From contig NZ_SLUQ01000012.1 of the NCBI RefSeq assembly GCF_004345245.1, positions 67,107 to 131,106 of the forward strand: a stretch of DNA of 64,000 nucleotides, written 5' to 3'. Below are positions 32,837-41,015 of this stretch, piece by piece; the stretch's first letter is position 1, and each line of letters begins with the position of its first letter. Position numbers and translations under genes: made by a program. The notes beneath the pieces were generated by a model, which was not told the DNA's origin, made no database searches, and worked only from the letters and a program-made list of their open reading frames with translations. This DNA comes from Rhizobium sp. BK251 (GTDB lineage Bacteria > Pseudomonadota > Alphaproteobacteria > Rhizobiales > Rhizobiaceae).

Positions 32837-35597
32837 ACGCCCGAAGTGGACGAAGCTTCAGGAGGTCTCGGCCTTCACATTCCCGGTCGCCGTTCTCGGC
32901 GCCGTGCTGATATGGCTGCTGTTCTTCACGCTGATCTACGACCTATACGTCACATCCTTCGGGTCGACCTCCTATTACGACTACATTGCGCAGGCCCGCG
33001 TTCTCGACGGTATTGCCTATACATGGTCGGTCATCCGCGCGCGAAACACCGTCGGACTCTCGATCCTGGCTCTAGTCCTGGCCTCGCCGTTTCTGTTTTT
33101 CCTTTTGTGCTTGTGGATGCTCAAAGGCGGCAGGGCGCTGTCGCGCAAGATCCTCTACCTCCTGCATATCCGGTCGATGTTCACCTTGATCGCGCATACC
33201 GCACTCATCTTCGCGGCCGCTTATGCCGCCGTGATCGTCTACGGCGTTGTCTTCTATCTCGTCGCAAGCAGAGCTGGTGGGTTTGCCGCTATCGCCGATT
33301 ATTATGGGGCCCATCTCGCGGCGATGTATCAGGTCCCCTTTGGAGCCACCGACGCGGCCGGTACGTTACAGCGGCCGTCACGCCAGATAGTGCTTGCGGC
33401 GCTCGCCGGCCTGGCCGCTGCGGGAGCGCTGGTCGGGTTTCCGATTGGGGCGGCGATCCAGAAACGCCAGCGCATGATCATGGGCAAGGCGCGGCTGGCG
33501 ACCCTGAAAGATGCCGCCGATTTCCGGCTGCGCGATAAGCACGGGATTGTGCTCGGTCTCAAGCAGGGCCTTCTTCTGCGCAACGACGGCGACCAGCATG
33601 TTATGGTCATCGGCTCGCCGGGACAGGGAAAGTCGCGCGGCTTCGTCATTCCGACGATGATGAGCTTCAAGGGATCGCAGATGGTCCTCGACATGAGCGG
33701 CGAGCTGTTCGAGGAAACGTCGGGCTATCTGGAGGACCAGGGCTACGAGATTTTCCTGCTGGCACCAGGGTCAAAATTTACAGACGGTTACAATCCACTC
33801 GACCTGATCAGTGCCGATCCCAACCAGCGGATCACTGACCTGCAGAAACTGACGCAGATGTTGCTGCCGGAGCGTCTCCGCTCTGATTCCTCAGACTTCT
33901 GGGAGGAGAGCGCCAGGATCCTGCTCACCGCGATGCTCGGATTTGTGCTCGAATGCCCGGATACCCGCAAGTCGCTGAGCGAGCTCTACCGCATCCTCAA
34001 TTCGATGTCTGATGAGCGCAAGGCGATCATCCAACTCCTGGAAAATTACGAGGCCGTTCTTTCCGATCAGACCCGCATGCAGCTCACCAAATTCGCCGGC
34101 CGTCATGAAAAGCTTGGGGAGGGGATAGCGGCGGAGATCGTTGCCAAGCTCAATTTCTTACAGAACCCTCTCGTGGAGGCGCTGACCTCGATTACCACGA
34201 TCCCGATCGACACGATCAGAACGCGAAAATTGGTGATCTTCATCCAGGCTGACTGGAACGCGATGCAGATCTACGAGCGGCTGATTTCGATGTTCATTCA
34301 GCAAATGGCCGACAAGCTCGTACAGATGGGACCGTTGCGAAATGGCGAGCACGAGGTGCTGATGATGCTCGACGAGTTCGGTAACGGCGGGCGCATTGAC
34401 ACCGTGCTGACGCTTGCGCCACTAATCCGCAAGAACGGTGTTCGCTTCGTCTTCATCCTGCAGGACGGTGCGCAGCTCGAACGATTGTATCAGCGGTCCG
34501 GGCAGAAAATTCTGATGGGCGCGTCGACGATCAAGCTGTTCATGAACTTCCAGAACCAGGAGGACGCGGCCGCCGTCTCGGCCGCCGCCGGAAGGACGAC
34601 GGAGTGGGTAGAGCAGTCCTCCTATTCCCATCGGCATGGTCGCAGGCAACGATCGATCTCGAAGGTGCCGGTGTCGGTCGACCTGCTTCCCGTCAACACG
34701 TTGATGATGATGAAGCCGGAGGAGGCAATCCTTCAAGTCACCGGCATGCCGCTCATGCGCATCATGAAGCTCGACTCGGGCGGAGAGCGGATGTTTTCGA
34801 AGGTTCGAAAATTCAAACCGGTAATCAGGCCTCGCATGGAGCCCGTCGAGTGGACGATCGCCGATAGCGAGGCCGTCTGGCCCAGCGCGCCAGCGCCAAC
34901 CCCGTTCGCAAGAACGGCGAGCCAATTGTCGGGGGCCGGGATGGACGTCGATTTGGGCGCCGTCGAGCGACCTCGGGAGCCACAGAGCGTTCGCTTCATC
35001 GTCAAGGAGGGCGTACGTCATGTTTATATCTCGTCGCTCGATGAGCTGCGTCAGCGTCTGGATCTCGACGAAACGCGCGAAGCTGGCGTCTCGGAGGACG
35101 AGCCTCGGGAGGAAAACAAGCAACCTGCGCTGAACAAGCAACCCGGTACGACGGCCAATCCCCCAGCAAAGCGCCCCGCGCCGCGCGGTTCCGGCCCCAT
35201 CGAGGTCGAGAACGTCCGTATCGAGATAGATCAGGCGAAGCTGGATCGTAATGTCTATCAGGGATCTCCACGACCGCGACATCGGCTTGATCGCACTTCG
35301 GATATCCAAGACGAGGCTGGAACTTCCCCTGGATCGGACCTCCTGCGGCGACAGGAGGTCCGGGGCGCATTCGGAGCGGACATCAAGGCCTTGAACGACG
35401 CAATTTTTGAGCAGGCTGACGCGGGCTCGCTCGACCCGATGGAGTTGAACGCCGATGTCGAGCTCTTGATCGGAACCCTCTCCGAACGCCTGGCTGAGGA
35501 TAGTTCAAAGGCATTTCTGCGCGAATTTGCCAGTCTTGCTCGCGATCCGCTGCGCGAAGACAGCACGCGACCTGACGACGTCGACCGGGTCGAATAG
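32805..35597 (+). CDS. virD4: VirD4/TraG-like coupling protein with long C-terminal extension
   Basis: The 930-residue protein starts at the ATG inside the virB11 end. It has N-terminal membrane helices (VAVLGAVLIWLLFFTLIYDL and three more to about residue 220), Walker A GSPGQGKS (about 270-277), Walker B in VLMMLDEFGNGG (about 518-529) and the FILQDGAQLERLY segment. The core ends near 670. The remaining 260 residues are charged, low in hydrophobicity and absent from typical VirD4/TraG of about 650 residues. It brings the relaxase-DNA complex to the channel. It is the last gene of the secretion operon. Confidence 0.95.
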   Translation: MASVSTGAEAERPKWTKLQEVSAFTFPVAVLGAVLIWLLFFTLIYDLYVTSFGSTSYYDYIAQARVLDGIAYTWSVIRARNTVGLSILALVLASPFLFFLLCLWMLKGGRALSRKILYLLHIRSMFTLIAHTALIFAAAYAAVIVYGVVFYLVASRAGGFAAIADYYGAHLAAMYQVPFGATDAAGTLQRPSRQIVLAALAGLAAAGALVGFPIGAAIQKRQRMIMGKARLATLKDAADFRLRDKHGIVLGLKQGLLLRNDGDQHVMVIGSPGQGKSRGFVIPTMMSFKGSQMVLDMSGELFEETSGYLEDQGYEIFLLAPGSKFTDGYNPLDLISADPNQRITDLQKLTQMLLPERLRSDSSDFWEESARILLTAMLGFVLECPDTRKSLSELYRILNSMSDERKAIIQLLENYEAVLSDQTRMQLTKFAGRHEKLGEGIAAEIVAKLNFLQNPLVEALTSITTIPIDTIRTRKLVIFIQADWNAMQIYERLISMFIQQMADKLVQMGPLRNGEHEVLMMLDEFGNGGRIDTVLTLAPLIRKNGVRFVFILQDGAQLERLYQRSGQKILMGASTIKLFMNFQNQEDAAAVSAAAGRTTEWVEQSSYSHRHGRRQRSISKVPVSVDLLPVNTLMMMKPEEAILQVTGMPLMRIMKLDSGGERMFSKVRKFKPVIRPRMEPVEWTIADSEAVWPSAPAPTPFARTASQLSGAGMDVDLGAVERPREPQSVRFIVKEGVRHVYISSLDELRQRLDLDETREAGVSEDEPREENKQPALNKQPGTTANPPAKRPAPRGSGPIEVENVRIEIDQAKLDRNVYQGSPRPRHRLDRTSDIQDEAGTSPGSDLLRRQEVRGAFGADIKALNDAIFEQADAGSLDPMELNADVELLIGTLSERLAEDSSKAFLREFASLARDPLREDSTRPDDVDRVE

Positions 35598-35616
35598 GCG
35601 GTAAGGAGGTGCCGAA

Positions 35617-35673
35617 ATGGGGCATACGCTCCCGAGATTGGGATGCGACATTTGCCAGTTTCAATTGGGCTGA
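35617..35673 (+). CDS. 18-residue reading frame with strong ribosome site
   Basis: GTAAGGAGGTGCCGAA precedes an ATG opening an 18-residue frame (MGHTLPRLGCDICQFQLG) that ends 16 bp before the start of the next gene. The ribosome site is the best in the neighbourhood. It may be a leader peptide coupling translation of 35690, or simply the remnant of one. Two cysteines in CDIC are notable. Confidence 0.35.
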   Translation: MGHTLPRLGCDICQFQLG

Positions 35674-35689
35674 CGGAAGGAGAAGATGC

Positions 35690-36043
35690 ATGGCCGAAAT
35701 CAGATACCTCGCAAATCGAGATCTCTATAAAGACGACGGTTTCGAACGGATTGTCGTGGCAGCCAAGGCTAACGCCGGCCTCTGGCTGATGATCAAGGAG
35801 CGCGTCGTGGAGAAGCGCGCTATCAAGGCACAACTTTTACGCCGGGGAGCAGGTGTAGATGACATGGACCACCTGTTTCCGGCGGATCTGACGCCGACGA
35901 TCGCCGAACTCGCGGAAGGGCTTGTGTCCGCCATATTCGGCAGCTGCCCACCGGAGATACGGTCCCGTGCTCAGGTGGCTCTGATCGAGGCAGCGGAATC
36001 CGAGCTTGATGGCGACTCGGCGCACCCATCCCGGGGCGCCTGA
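35690..36043 (+). CDS. Hypothetical protein after virD4
   Basis: The 117-residue protein starts at an ATG with GGAAGGAGAAGATGC upstream. It reads MAEIRYLANRDLYKDDGFER, then a helical centre (MIKERVVEKRAIKAQLL) and an acidic C-terminal half. No signal or membrane segment. It is probably the last gene of the virB-virD4 transcript, since only 92 bp separate it from virD4. It is convergent with the gene at 36102. I do not recognise a family. Confidence 0.65.
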   Translation: MAEIRYLANRDLYKDDGFERIVVAAKANAGLWLMIKERVVEKRAIKAQLLRRGAGVDDMDHLFPADLTPTIAELAEGLVSAIFGSCPPEIRSRAQVALIEAAESELDGDSAHPSRGA

Positions 36044-36101
36044 GAACCGCCCAAGATATCTCCATCACGTGGATCATCGACCCGGCGTTCCGCCGCAAGT
36101 T

Positions 36102-37448
36102 TCAGCGGTCTCCTAACTTGTCGAGGACCCACGCCTGCAGCCGCCGCCCAGTATCTTCGGAATTCGGTCCGGTAAGATCCTCGGGAAAAATGCCGAAGAT
36201 CGGCCCGAGGTGCTTCATTCGCGGAATGGTTTTTTCCTTGGCCTCCCGATATTCCTCCGTCTCCATCCCAAAAGCCTCAACGAGGAGTCTGCGCGGTGGG
36301 TGGTCTCTATATGCAATTTCCAAGACGAAGTCTGGCCTGCAAAGACCTATGGGCGTTTCCGACGCGAAGAGTGGCTTGATAATTGAGATCCGGAGTTCTG
36401 GCGCAGCATCGAACAGCGATTGCTGAAGCCAGAACAGCAGATGGGAAACGTCACGCTCAAATCCGGACTCGACGGGGAAAAGCGTATCGCCGTTGTAGAC
36501 GGGCTGGGCATAGGCCTGCACAGCTCGAGCCGGGCCTTCATCGTCTTCCTGAAAATCCACGTTCAGCAGGGTCAGAAATGGCCCTCGACTTGCCGGATCG
36601 CCGCGGAGCGGCTGTCGAACCTTCGCCAGGATGTCCATTGTTCGCGAGGAAGATGCTGGCATGATCGCCTGCGTGGATACGGTGGTTGAGAACAGCAGCA
36701 TGAACCCGGTGCGGCGAAGGCCTTCAGGCCAGTCGGGGCGAGAGGTCGCAAGCAACCCTTGCCAACGGCTGTCGGGATTCCAATAGTCCGCAGCCCAGGT
36801 CGATAGAAGCGCATTCAGTGTCCAGGTCCTGAGCACCCTGAGTTCCCTGGCGGCCAAGCGCAGCCGGGCGAGCTGATTTCCGAGTTTGAGATCGGGCTCG
36901 TCCTGTAGCGGCGGGATCACGTTGGTGCCCGCCTTCTCGAGCATTCGCCACAAGATGCCTCCGAGTCTTGATGGCCGGTCGTTTCGTTCTGTCGATCGGG
37001 AGGGATCTTGACCTGAGACGTCGGCAAGGCGGACGGGAATGGCGGGAAGTGCATCGATGTAGGTGCGATCGGATCTCGGCAGTGGGCGAAGACGAAAGCC
37101 ACGATCAAAGAGGGCGGGGTCGGCATCTTTGTCGACGTGGAATGGACAGGATGGCGCGTGATTTGGTCGTTTGTCGTGCCGGCCGGGAACCTCATCCTTC
37201 GCGGTTAGCCGTCTCAAGGTAAACGTACGTTCCTGCTGGATCGGGGCAAGCAACGGCTGGTGTCGCCCGTCCAGGCAGTCGCATTCGATCCAGCCATTCA
37301 TCACCTTGACGCGCCGGATAACCGCAAGCGCAATCGCCTCGTCGTCGTTGGAGGCAGCGTTGCCGTACCATGCCCGTAACGCGACCGCCTCGCGGTCGCT
37401 CAGTTCAGTCAACACATGAGTCGAGCTGTTGCGGACCACGATACGCAT
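36102..37448 (-). CDS. Unknown protein with Cys cluster and nuclease-like C-terminus
   Basis: The 448-residue protein begins MRIVVRNSSTHVLTELSDRE. A possible metal site is formed by CDC (WIECDCLDG, about 55) and CPFH (about 102-105). The middle is helical. Near the C-terminus, CRPDFVLEIAY, then RRLLVEAFGMETEEYREA has the spacing and hydrophobic-strand pattern of PD-(D/E)XK nucleases (D in PDF, E in VEAFG). The Cys-rich start is reminiscent of DUF1173 proteins of rhizobial plasmids, but the rest does not clearly match. It overlaps nothing and follows a small membrane gene, probably in the same operon under operator C. Confidence 0.6.
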   Translation of the reverse strand: MRIVVRNSSTHVLTELSDREAVALRAWYGNAASNDDEAIALAVIRRVKVMNGWIECDCLDGRHQPLLAPIQQERTFTLRRLTAKDEVPGRHDKRPNHAPSCPFHVDKDADPALFDRGFRLRPLPRSDRTYIDALPAIPVRLADVSGQDPSRSTERNDRPSRLGGILWRMLEKAGTNVIPPLQDEPDLKLGNQLARLRLAARELRVLRTWTLNALLSTWAADYWNPDSRWQGLLATSRPDWPEGLRRTGFMLLFSTTVSTQAIMPASSSRTMDILAKVRQPLRGDPASRGPFLTLLNVDFQEDDEGPARAVQAYAQPVYNGDTLFPVESGFERDVSHLLFWLQQSLFDAAPELRISIIKPLFASETPIGLCRPDFVLEIAYRDHPPRRLLVEAFGMETEEYREAKEKTIPRMKHLGPIFGIFPEDLTGPNSEDTGRRLQAWVLDKLGDR

Positions 37449-37457
37449 GGATTGCCG

Positions 37458-37751
37458 TCAGTATCCGATCGACCAAAGGTTGAAGCCGAGATATCCGACA
37501 CCCACGGCACCAGCGACAGCGATGGCCGTCTCCGCCCAACCACGAATGTCCCAAAAGCTGCCTTTCCCTGTCCGAGCACCTTCAATCGCGACGGACAGGA
37601 AGATGTAGGAGGGGATGACCATCGCATAGCCAAGGGTCAGACTATCTCTAAAGGCCACCCGCGCAGCGATGAATGCGAGTGCCAGGAACAGGGCCGCTAT
37701 TCCTAACTGCCGCATGTCTAACCGATAGCCAAACCGCTCGAGCCACCCCAT
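37458..37751 (-). CDS. Small membrane protein under operator C
   Basis: The 97-residue protein starts at the ATG with AACGGAGAAAACTG upstream; an ATG 30 bp earlier lies inside the operator palindrome and is rejected. Three hydrophobic segments are visible (LGIAALFLALAFIAARVAF, GYAMVIPSYIFLSVAI, AIAVAGAVGVGYLGF). It is an inner-membrane protein of unknown role, upstream of and probably co-transcribed with 36102. Its promoter carries the best-preserved long palindrome of the operator family. Confidence 0.7.
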   Translation of the reverse strand: MGWLERFGYRLDMRQLGIAALFLALAFIAARVAFRDSLTLGYAMVIPSYIFLSVAIEGARTGKGSFWDIRGWAETAIAVAGAVGVGYLGFNLWSIGY

Positions 37752-37777
37752 CAGTTTTCTCCGTTTGATAGAACCGG

Positions 37778-37805
37778 CCAAAATTTAACCGCAGTTAAAG
37801 TTTGG
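37778..37805. promoter_or_regulatory. Palindromic operator candidate C
   Basis: A 28-bp palindrome with 12-bp arms and one mismatch: left arm CCAAAATTTAAC, centre CGCA, right arm GTTAAAGTTTGG. It lies 27 bp upstream of the start codon of the leftward gene at 37751 and is the longest symmetric member of the set. Confidence 0.75.
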
Positions 37806-38118
37806 CGCAATTGGAGATTGGTGTGCAAGCACAGGAAAACGCCGATCACGGCCTTAAGCAAGGCCTGGACGGGAGCATGGTCCCTTGCCCCGGCTATCGG
37901 CCGCGGTGTATTAAACGTTATGGCTGAACAGTCGCATGTGAATGATGAACAACAAACCGTTTACGCTTACCTTCGGGGACTCTGAATAACTTCATGCATC
38001 GAATTAGCGGCAGAATTTCGGAATATTCAAGCAGCTGTCGGCGCGCGCTCGCGTCCTGTTGTCGGCGCCTACCGTTCGGCGATCACTTCATGGGGCCTCC
38101 TGACAAGGATGGCATCCA

Positions 38119-38460
38119 ATGCCGACGTTAAAGGGCGAGGCGCCCGATGAGCCATCAGACGTCACGAACCCGAAGACACTTTCCTTCCAGGAGAGACTTG
38201 CTATCGGGCTTGACCGCCTGAAGGCCGAACGAAAACTGACGAACAAGGAATTGGGCGAGCAGCTTGGCGTGTCGGAAGCTTATATGTCGCAAGTGACACG
38301 TGGAATGCGGGATGTGAAGCTGACGACGCTCGACAAGATGACGCGCGTCTGGGATGTCTCTATCGAGGATCTGTTCACGGTCACGGAAGACGACCTTACC
38401 CGGATAGCGGCGAAAAAAGCGCGCCGCCGAAAAAGGAAGGCCGCCAACCCGTCCTCTTGA
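38119..38460 (+). CDS. XRE-family repressor, TrbR candidate
   Basis: The 113-residue protein has a flexible N-terminus and an XRE/Cro helix-turn-helix at about 20-80: RLAIGLDRLKAERKLTNKEL, GEQLGVSEAYMSQVTRGMRD, TLDKMTRVWDVSIEDLF. A lysine/arginine-rich tail follows. It lies between the coupling protein and the relaxase. As I remember it, the R. leguminosarum pRleVF39b TrbR gene, an XRE repressor of transfer, has the same location between traG and traA. It is the most likely protein to bind operators A-D. There is no sensor domain, so induction would depend on another factor or dilution. Confidence 0.82.
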   Translation: MPTLKGEAPDEPSDVTNPKTLSFQERLAIGLDRLKAERKLTNKELGEQLGVSEAYMSQVTRGMRDVKLTTLDKMTRVWDVSIEDLFTVTEDDLTRIAAKKARRRKRKAANPSS

Positions 38461-38487
38461 TCGCGTCGGTAGCTGCATGCTCCGGCC

Positions 38488-39033
38488 CTAGTGGTTCAGG
38501 TTGAACCAGAACCTTTGTTTCACGCCCTGGTCATTCGGGATATCGAAGAAGTAGGGGTCCGCGCGGCGTGGCCTCGGAGTCGCGATCTGCTCGATGCAGC
38601 TATCGCCTCGATCGCCAAAGCTCCGGCGTATCACAGTGCCCCTTAGGTCGGCGTCAGAAGCGCGCTGACCGGCAGATCGGCAAATATCGACGGTCTTGAT
38701 GCATTGATCGGGCTCGCCTCCCCCGCCGTTGTTTCCTTGCGAGCTATAGCCCACCGTCGTTCCTACAGGGCAGTCTTCGTAGGTTTCGTGACCCGGCTTG
38801 CCGGCACTGGCCTCATGGCAGATTGGCCACGAAAACCCCGGTTCCTTCATGGCCGCAATGAGCTTTGTCATGGGGGGAACGCAGTAGGGAACCTCGTGCC
38901 AGGACGGGTTCTGCGACGCCGCGCAAAGGAGAACCTGGCATCCCCAGGATGCATCCTCGGCATTCGCCGGGGTCACCGATGGCGCAGAGGCCGAACCAAC
39001 TATGATTGCGGCCAATATCAGCGTCGGTCTCAT
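38488..39033 (-). CDS. Exported protein of the leftward accessory operon
   Basis: The 181-residue protein starts at the ATG after GAAGGAGCGAACA. A signal peptide (MRPTLILAAIIVGSASA) is followed by a cysteine-containing domain: WGCQVLLCAASQNPSWHEVP, YCVPPMTKLIAAMKEPGFSW, and DQCIKTVDICRS. I recall similar exported proteins near rhizobial transfer genes, none with a known function. It is the last gene of a six-gene operon read leftward from about 41.7 kb. Confidence 0.72.
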   Translation of the reverse strand: MRPTLILAAIIVGSASAPSVTPANAEDASWGCQVLLCAASQNPSWHEVPYCVPPMTKLIAAMKEPGFSWPICHEASAGKPGHETYEDCPVGTTVGYSSQGNNGGGGEPDQCIKTVDICRSAGQRASDADLRGTVIRRSFGDRGDSCIEQIATPRPRRADPYFFDIPNDQGVKQRFWFNLNH

Positions 39034-39053
39034 TGTTCGCTCCTTCAGATTGT

Positions 39054-39425
39054 TCATTGAATCTGCGTCCAGGCACCGTCAATTTTCGCAAAGGAAAGGA
39101 CGCCTGGTTGCCTGGCCCCGGCAAATGACCCCGTGGTCGTTGTAATGATGCCAGTGCACGTCACACCCGGCGCGGCCAGACGCGGTTTGCATTCAGAAAT
39201 CCGCATAGACCGCCCCGACTTGGCAATTGCGGCGTTCGCCTCCTCGTCGTTGGGAGCGTCACCGCTCGTCTTCTGTAGCGCTTCGTCTTTTAGCCGGGTG
39301 ATCTCCTGTTCGAGATCGATCTCCTGCCCGCTCTTCCTCACTTCGTTGATCGCATAGCCGCCGAATGCGCCTACCAGGAAAGCGATTACCGCTGCTAGGA
39401 CCGCGCCACCGGAAAACTTGTTCAT
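39054..39425 (-). CDS. Membrane-anchored protein of the accessory operon
   Basis: The 123-residue protein (start MNKFSGGAVLAAVIAFLVGA) has one N-terminal membrane helix at about 7-27, a charged coiled-coil stretch (VRKSGQEIDLEQEITRLKDE) and a small C-terminal domain with two cysteines (ISECKPR, VTCTGII). The bulk is probably periplasmic. It lies 8 bp after the gene before it and 20 bp before the next. Unknown function. Confidence 0.68.
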   Translation of the reverse strand: MNKFSGGAVLAAVIAFLVGAFGGYAINEVRKSGQEIDLEQEITRLKDEALQKTSGDAPNDEEANAAIAKSGRSMRISECKPRLAAPGVTCTGIITTTTGSFAGARQPGVLSFAKIDGAWTQIQ

Positions 39426-39433
39426 CGCCAGCT

Positions 39434-39745
39434 TCAATATCCCTCGATCCCAAGGCGTTTCAGGATGGCGGCCGGATCGGTCTCGCAGTCTCTCTTCCAC
39501 TCACTATGCTTTGCACAGGCATAGGCGTACTGGCTGAGATCGGCTGATGAGAGATCGGCGAGCCTGTTGCCGACAGCTTTCCACCGTTGCACCTCGGCAG
39601 GATCGCAACCCGCCCCTCCGGCCCCGCAAAAGCCGGGATCGCGCTGCTCGATCTGATTCTGTGTGGCGCCGTCCTGCGCGATCGCTACCGAAGCGGATCC
39701 GGACAGCAATATGAGCGCTACAGCGGTTCCATTAATGCGGTTCAT
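39434..39745 (-). CDS. Small exported cysteine-rich protein
   Basis: The 103-residue protein has a signal peptide (MNRINGTAVALILLSGSASV, cleavage near AIAQ). The mature domain is about 80 residues with four cysteines (FCGAGGAGC, YACAKH, RDCETD), suggesting two disulfides. It directly follows the SNase-like gene at 39746. No family recognised. Confidence 0.7.
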   Translation of the reverse strand: MNRINGTAVALILLSGSASVAIAQDGATQNQIEQRDPGFCGAGGAGCDPAEVQRWKAVGNRLADLSSADLSQYAYACAKHSEWKRDCETDPAAILKRLGIEGY

Positions 39746-40369
39746 TCAACCTCCATGTGCTTCATTAGGCGTCAGTGACTTGGCGGGGCCCACGGGCAAG
39801 GGCAGGGGCAAGTCGCCGTCAGGTTCCAGTGAAGAGGCCCTCGCTTTGTCCCCGGTCGCCACGGACGCGGTGTAGAGCCAAGGAGGAAGAAGATCCGGCG
39901 ACGACCAGACGCCGTACCCCAGGCCGCGGGCCTTCCTCTCGATATCGAAATAGGCGGGGACCTGAGGTTCGCCGCGGTAGTTGAACGCGTAGCCAATGCC
40001 TTCTGCAATCGCCGTGGCGGCGAGGTTCGTCTCACCAACAAAGCAGTGCGCGAGGATCAGACCGTTCGCGTCGCGAGCAATGGGTGCGCAGTTGACGTCC
40101 TGCCCAAGTGTGCGGAGGATCATCCAGGCCCGCGAAACTTGACCTGCTGGCCAGTCGACGCCATCGCTTGTTGCTGTTTGTTCGAGGCCAGGGGCTTCGT
40201 ATCCTGCAAGCCGCACGGTTTGTCCGCTCTTCCTGAATTCAAAGGTTGTGGCATCCACGACCTGGACTTTTCCGAAGATCTGCCGAGGGATATCGGCCGG
40301 TCGGTTTTGCGCCGAAGCGGCGGTCGCCGTCATCATCATCAGCAACATCGACAATGATGCACCACTCAT
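39746..40369 (-). CDS. Exported SNase-fold protein 1, catalytic residues replaced
   Basis: The start ATG overlaps the upstream stop as ATGA, fixing it at 40369 (207 residues). A signal peptide (MLLMMMTATAASAQ region) precedes a staphylococcal-nuclease fold: GKVQVVDATTFEF, VRLAGYEAPGLEQ and FDIERKARGLGYGVW. Compared with true thermonucleases, the first arginine is present in VRLAG. The catalytic glutamate that follows AP is G, and the second arginine of DxxGR is lost (DANGLILAHC). It may bind nucleic acid or protein without cutting. Second paralogue immediately upstream. Confidence 0.78.
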   Translation of the reverse strand: MSGASLSMLLMMMTATAASAQNRPADIPRQIFGKVQVVDATTFEFRKSGQTVRLAGYEAPGLEQTATSDGVDWPAGQVSRAWMILRTLGQDVNCAPIARDANGLILAHCFVGETNLAATAIAEGIGYAFNYRGEPQVPAYFDIERKARGLGYGVWSSPDLLPPWLYTASVATGDKARASSLEPDGDLPLPLPVGPAKSLTPNEAHGG

Positions 40370-41010
40370 CGCTGCGCTCTCGCTTGGCCGGCCAGGACTG
40401 CGACGGGATGAGGCATGTCGGAGTAGGCCCAAAGGCCTGCGCGTGCCGATCTTGCACTTTCTTCAGCCCCCCTGTAGCCGGGAACGATCAAATGGCCGCT
40501 GGTGTCGACGGCGGCGAATCCCCACCCCTCGGCAATCATATAGGTCGCCAGATCATAACGCCGCTGGCCTGATGTCGTTTGGCAGGCCACCACAGCATTG
40601 TTTTGGTCGAGATCCTTGATCGTCGCGCAGACGGGCTTCGTGTCCTTGATTAATGCCTGTGCCATGATCAGGTTGAGCTCTCCGCAGTCCCTGATGACGC
40701 CGGGAGAAATCGTGACAGAGGTTCCGCGGAGACACGTTTGCAGGCCGTAAAGACGATATCGCCGACCGGCGGAAAGCCAGGTGTCGCCGGTTTCGAATTG
40801 CGCTTGCACCGGAAACGGGACAAATTGGGTTCGATCGCTTTCCTGGCTGCCTGCGGTGGCCCCTTCGCTCTTAAGCGCCTGAATATGGATGATCGGAGCC
40901 TGGAGGCGAGGAGGTTCTGGGTGGTTCGTCCCGGCGAGCATCGGCATCATCGAAATGCGTGCAAAGAGGCCGGAGGCTGCGAGCGTGGACATCAACATCA
41001 GGGACCTCAT
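40366..41010 (-). CDS. Exported SNase-fold protein 2, catalytic residues replaced
   Basis: The 214-residue protein begins with a signal-like segment (MRSLMLMSTLAASGLFARIS). The SNase fold is visible from RYRLYGLQTCLRG through YDLATYMIAEGWGFAAV to RGAEESARSARAGLWAY. Catalytic positions read Q and C where D and E are expected, and DQNNAVVACQ lacks the arginine. It overlaps the downstream gene by 4 bp and starts 5 bp after the gene upstream. It shares the overall plan of its two neighbours but little identity, so the three are old paralogues. Confidence 0.72.
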   Translation of the reverse strand: MRSLMLMSTLAASGLFARISMMPMLAGTNHPEPPRLQAPIIHIQALKSEGATAGSQESDRTQFVPFPVQAQFETGDTWLSAGRRYRLYGLQTCLRGTSVTISPGVIRDCGELNLIMAQALIKDTKPVCATIKDLDQNNAVVACQTTSGQRRYDLATYMIAEGWGFAAVDTSGHLIVPGYRGAEESARSARAGLWAYSDMPHPVAVLAGQARAQR

Positions 41011-41015
41011 CGCGA

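Noticed and set aside
37850..37865. GGCCTT-AAGC-AAGGCC palindrome as a second oriT
   Set aside because: No TATCCTG-type nic sequence adjacent and no further stems of note. Left as an unexplained repeat in the divergent promoter region.
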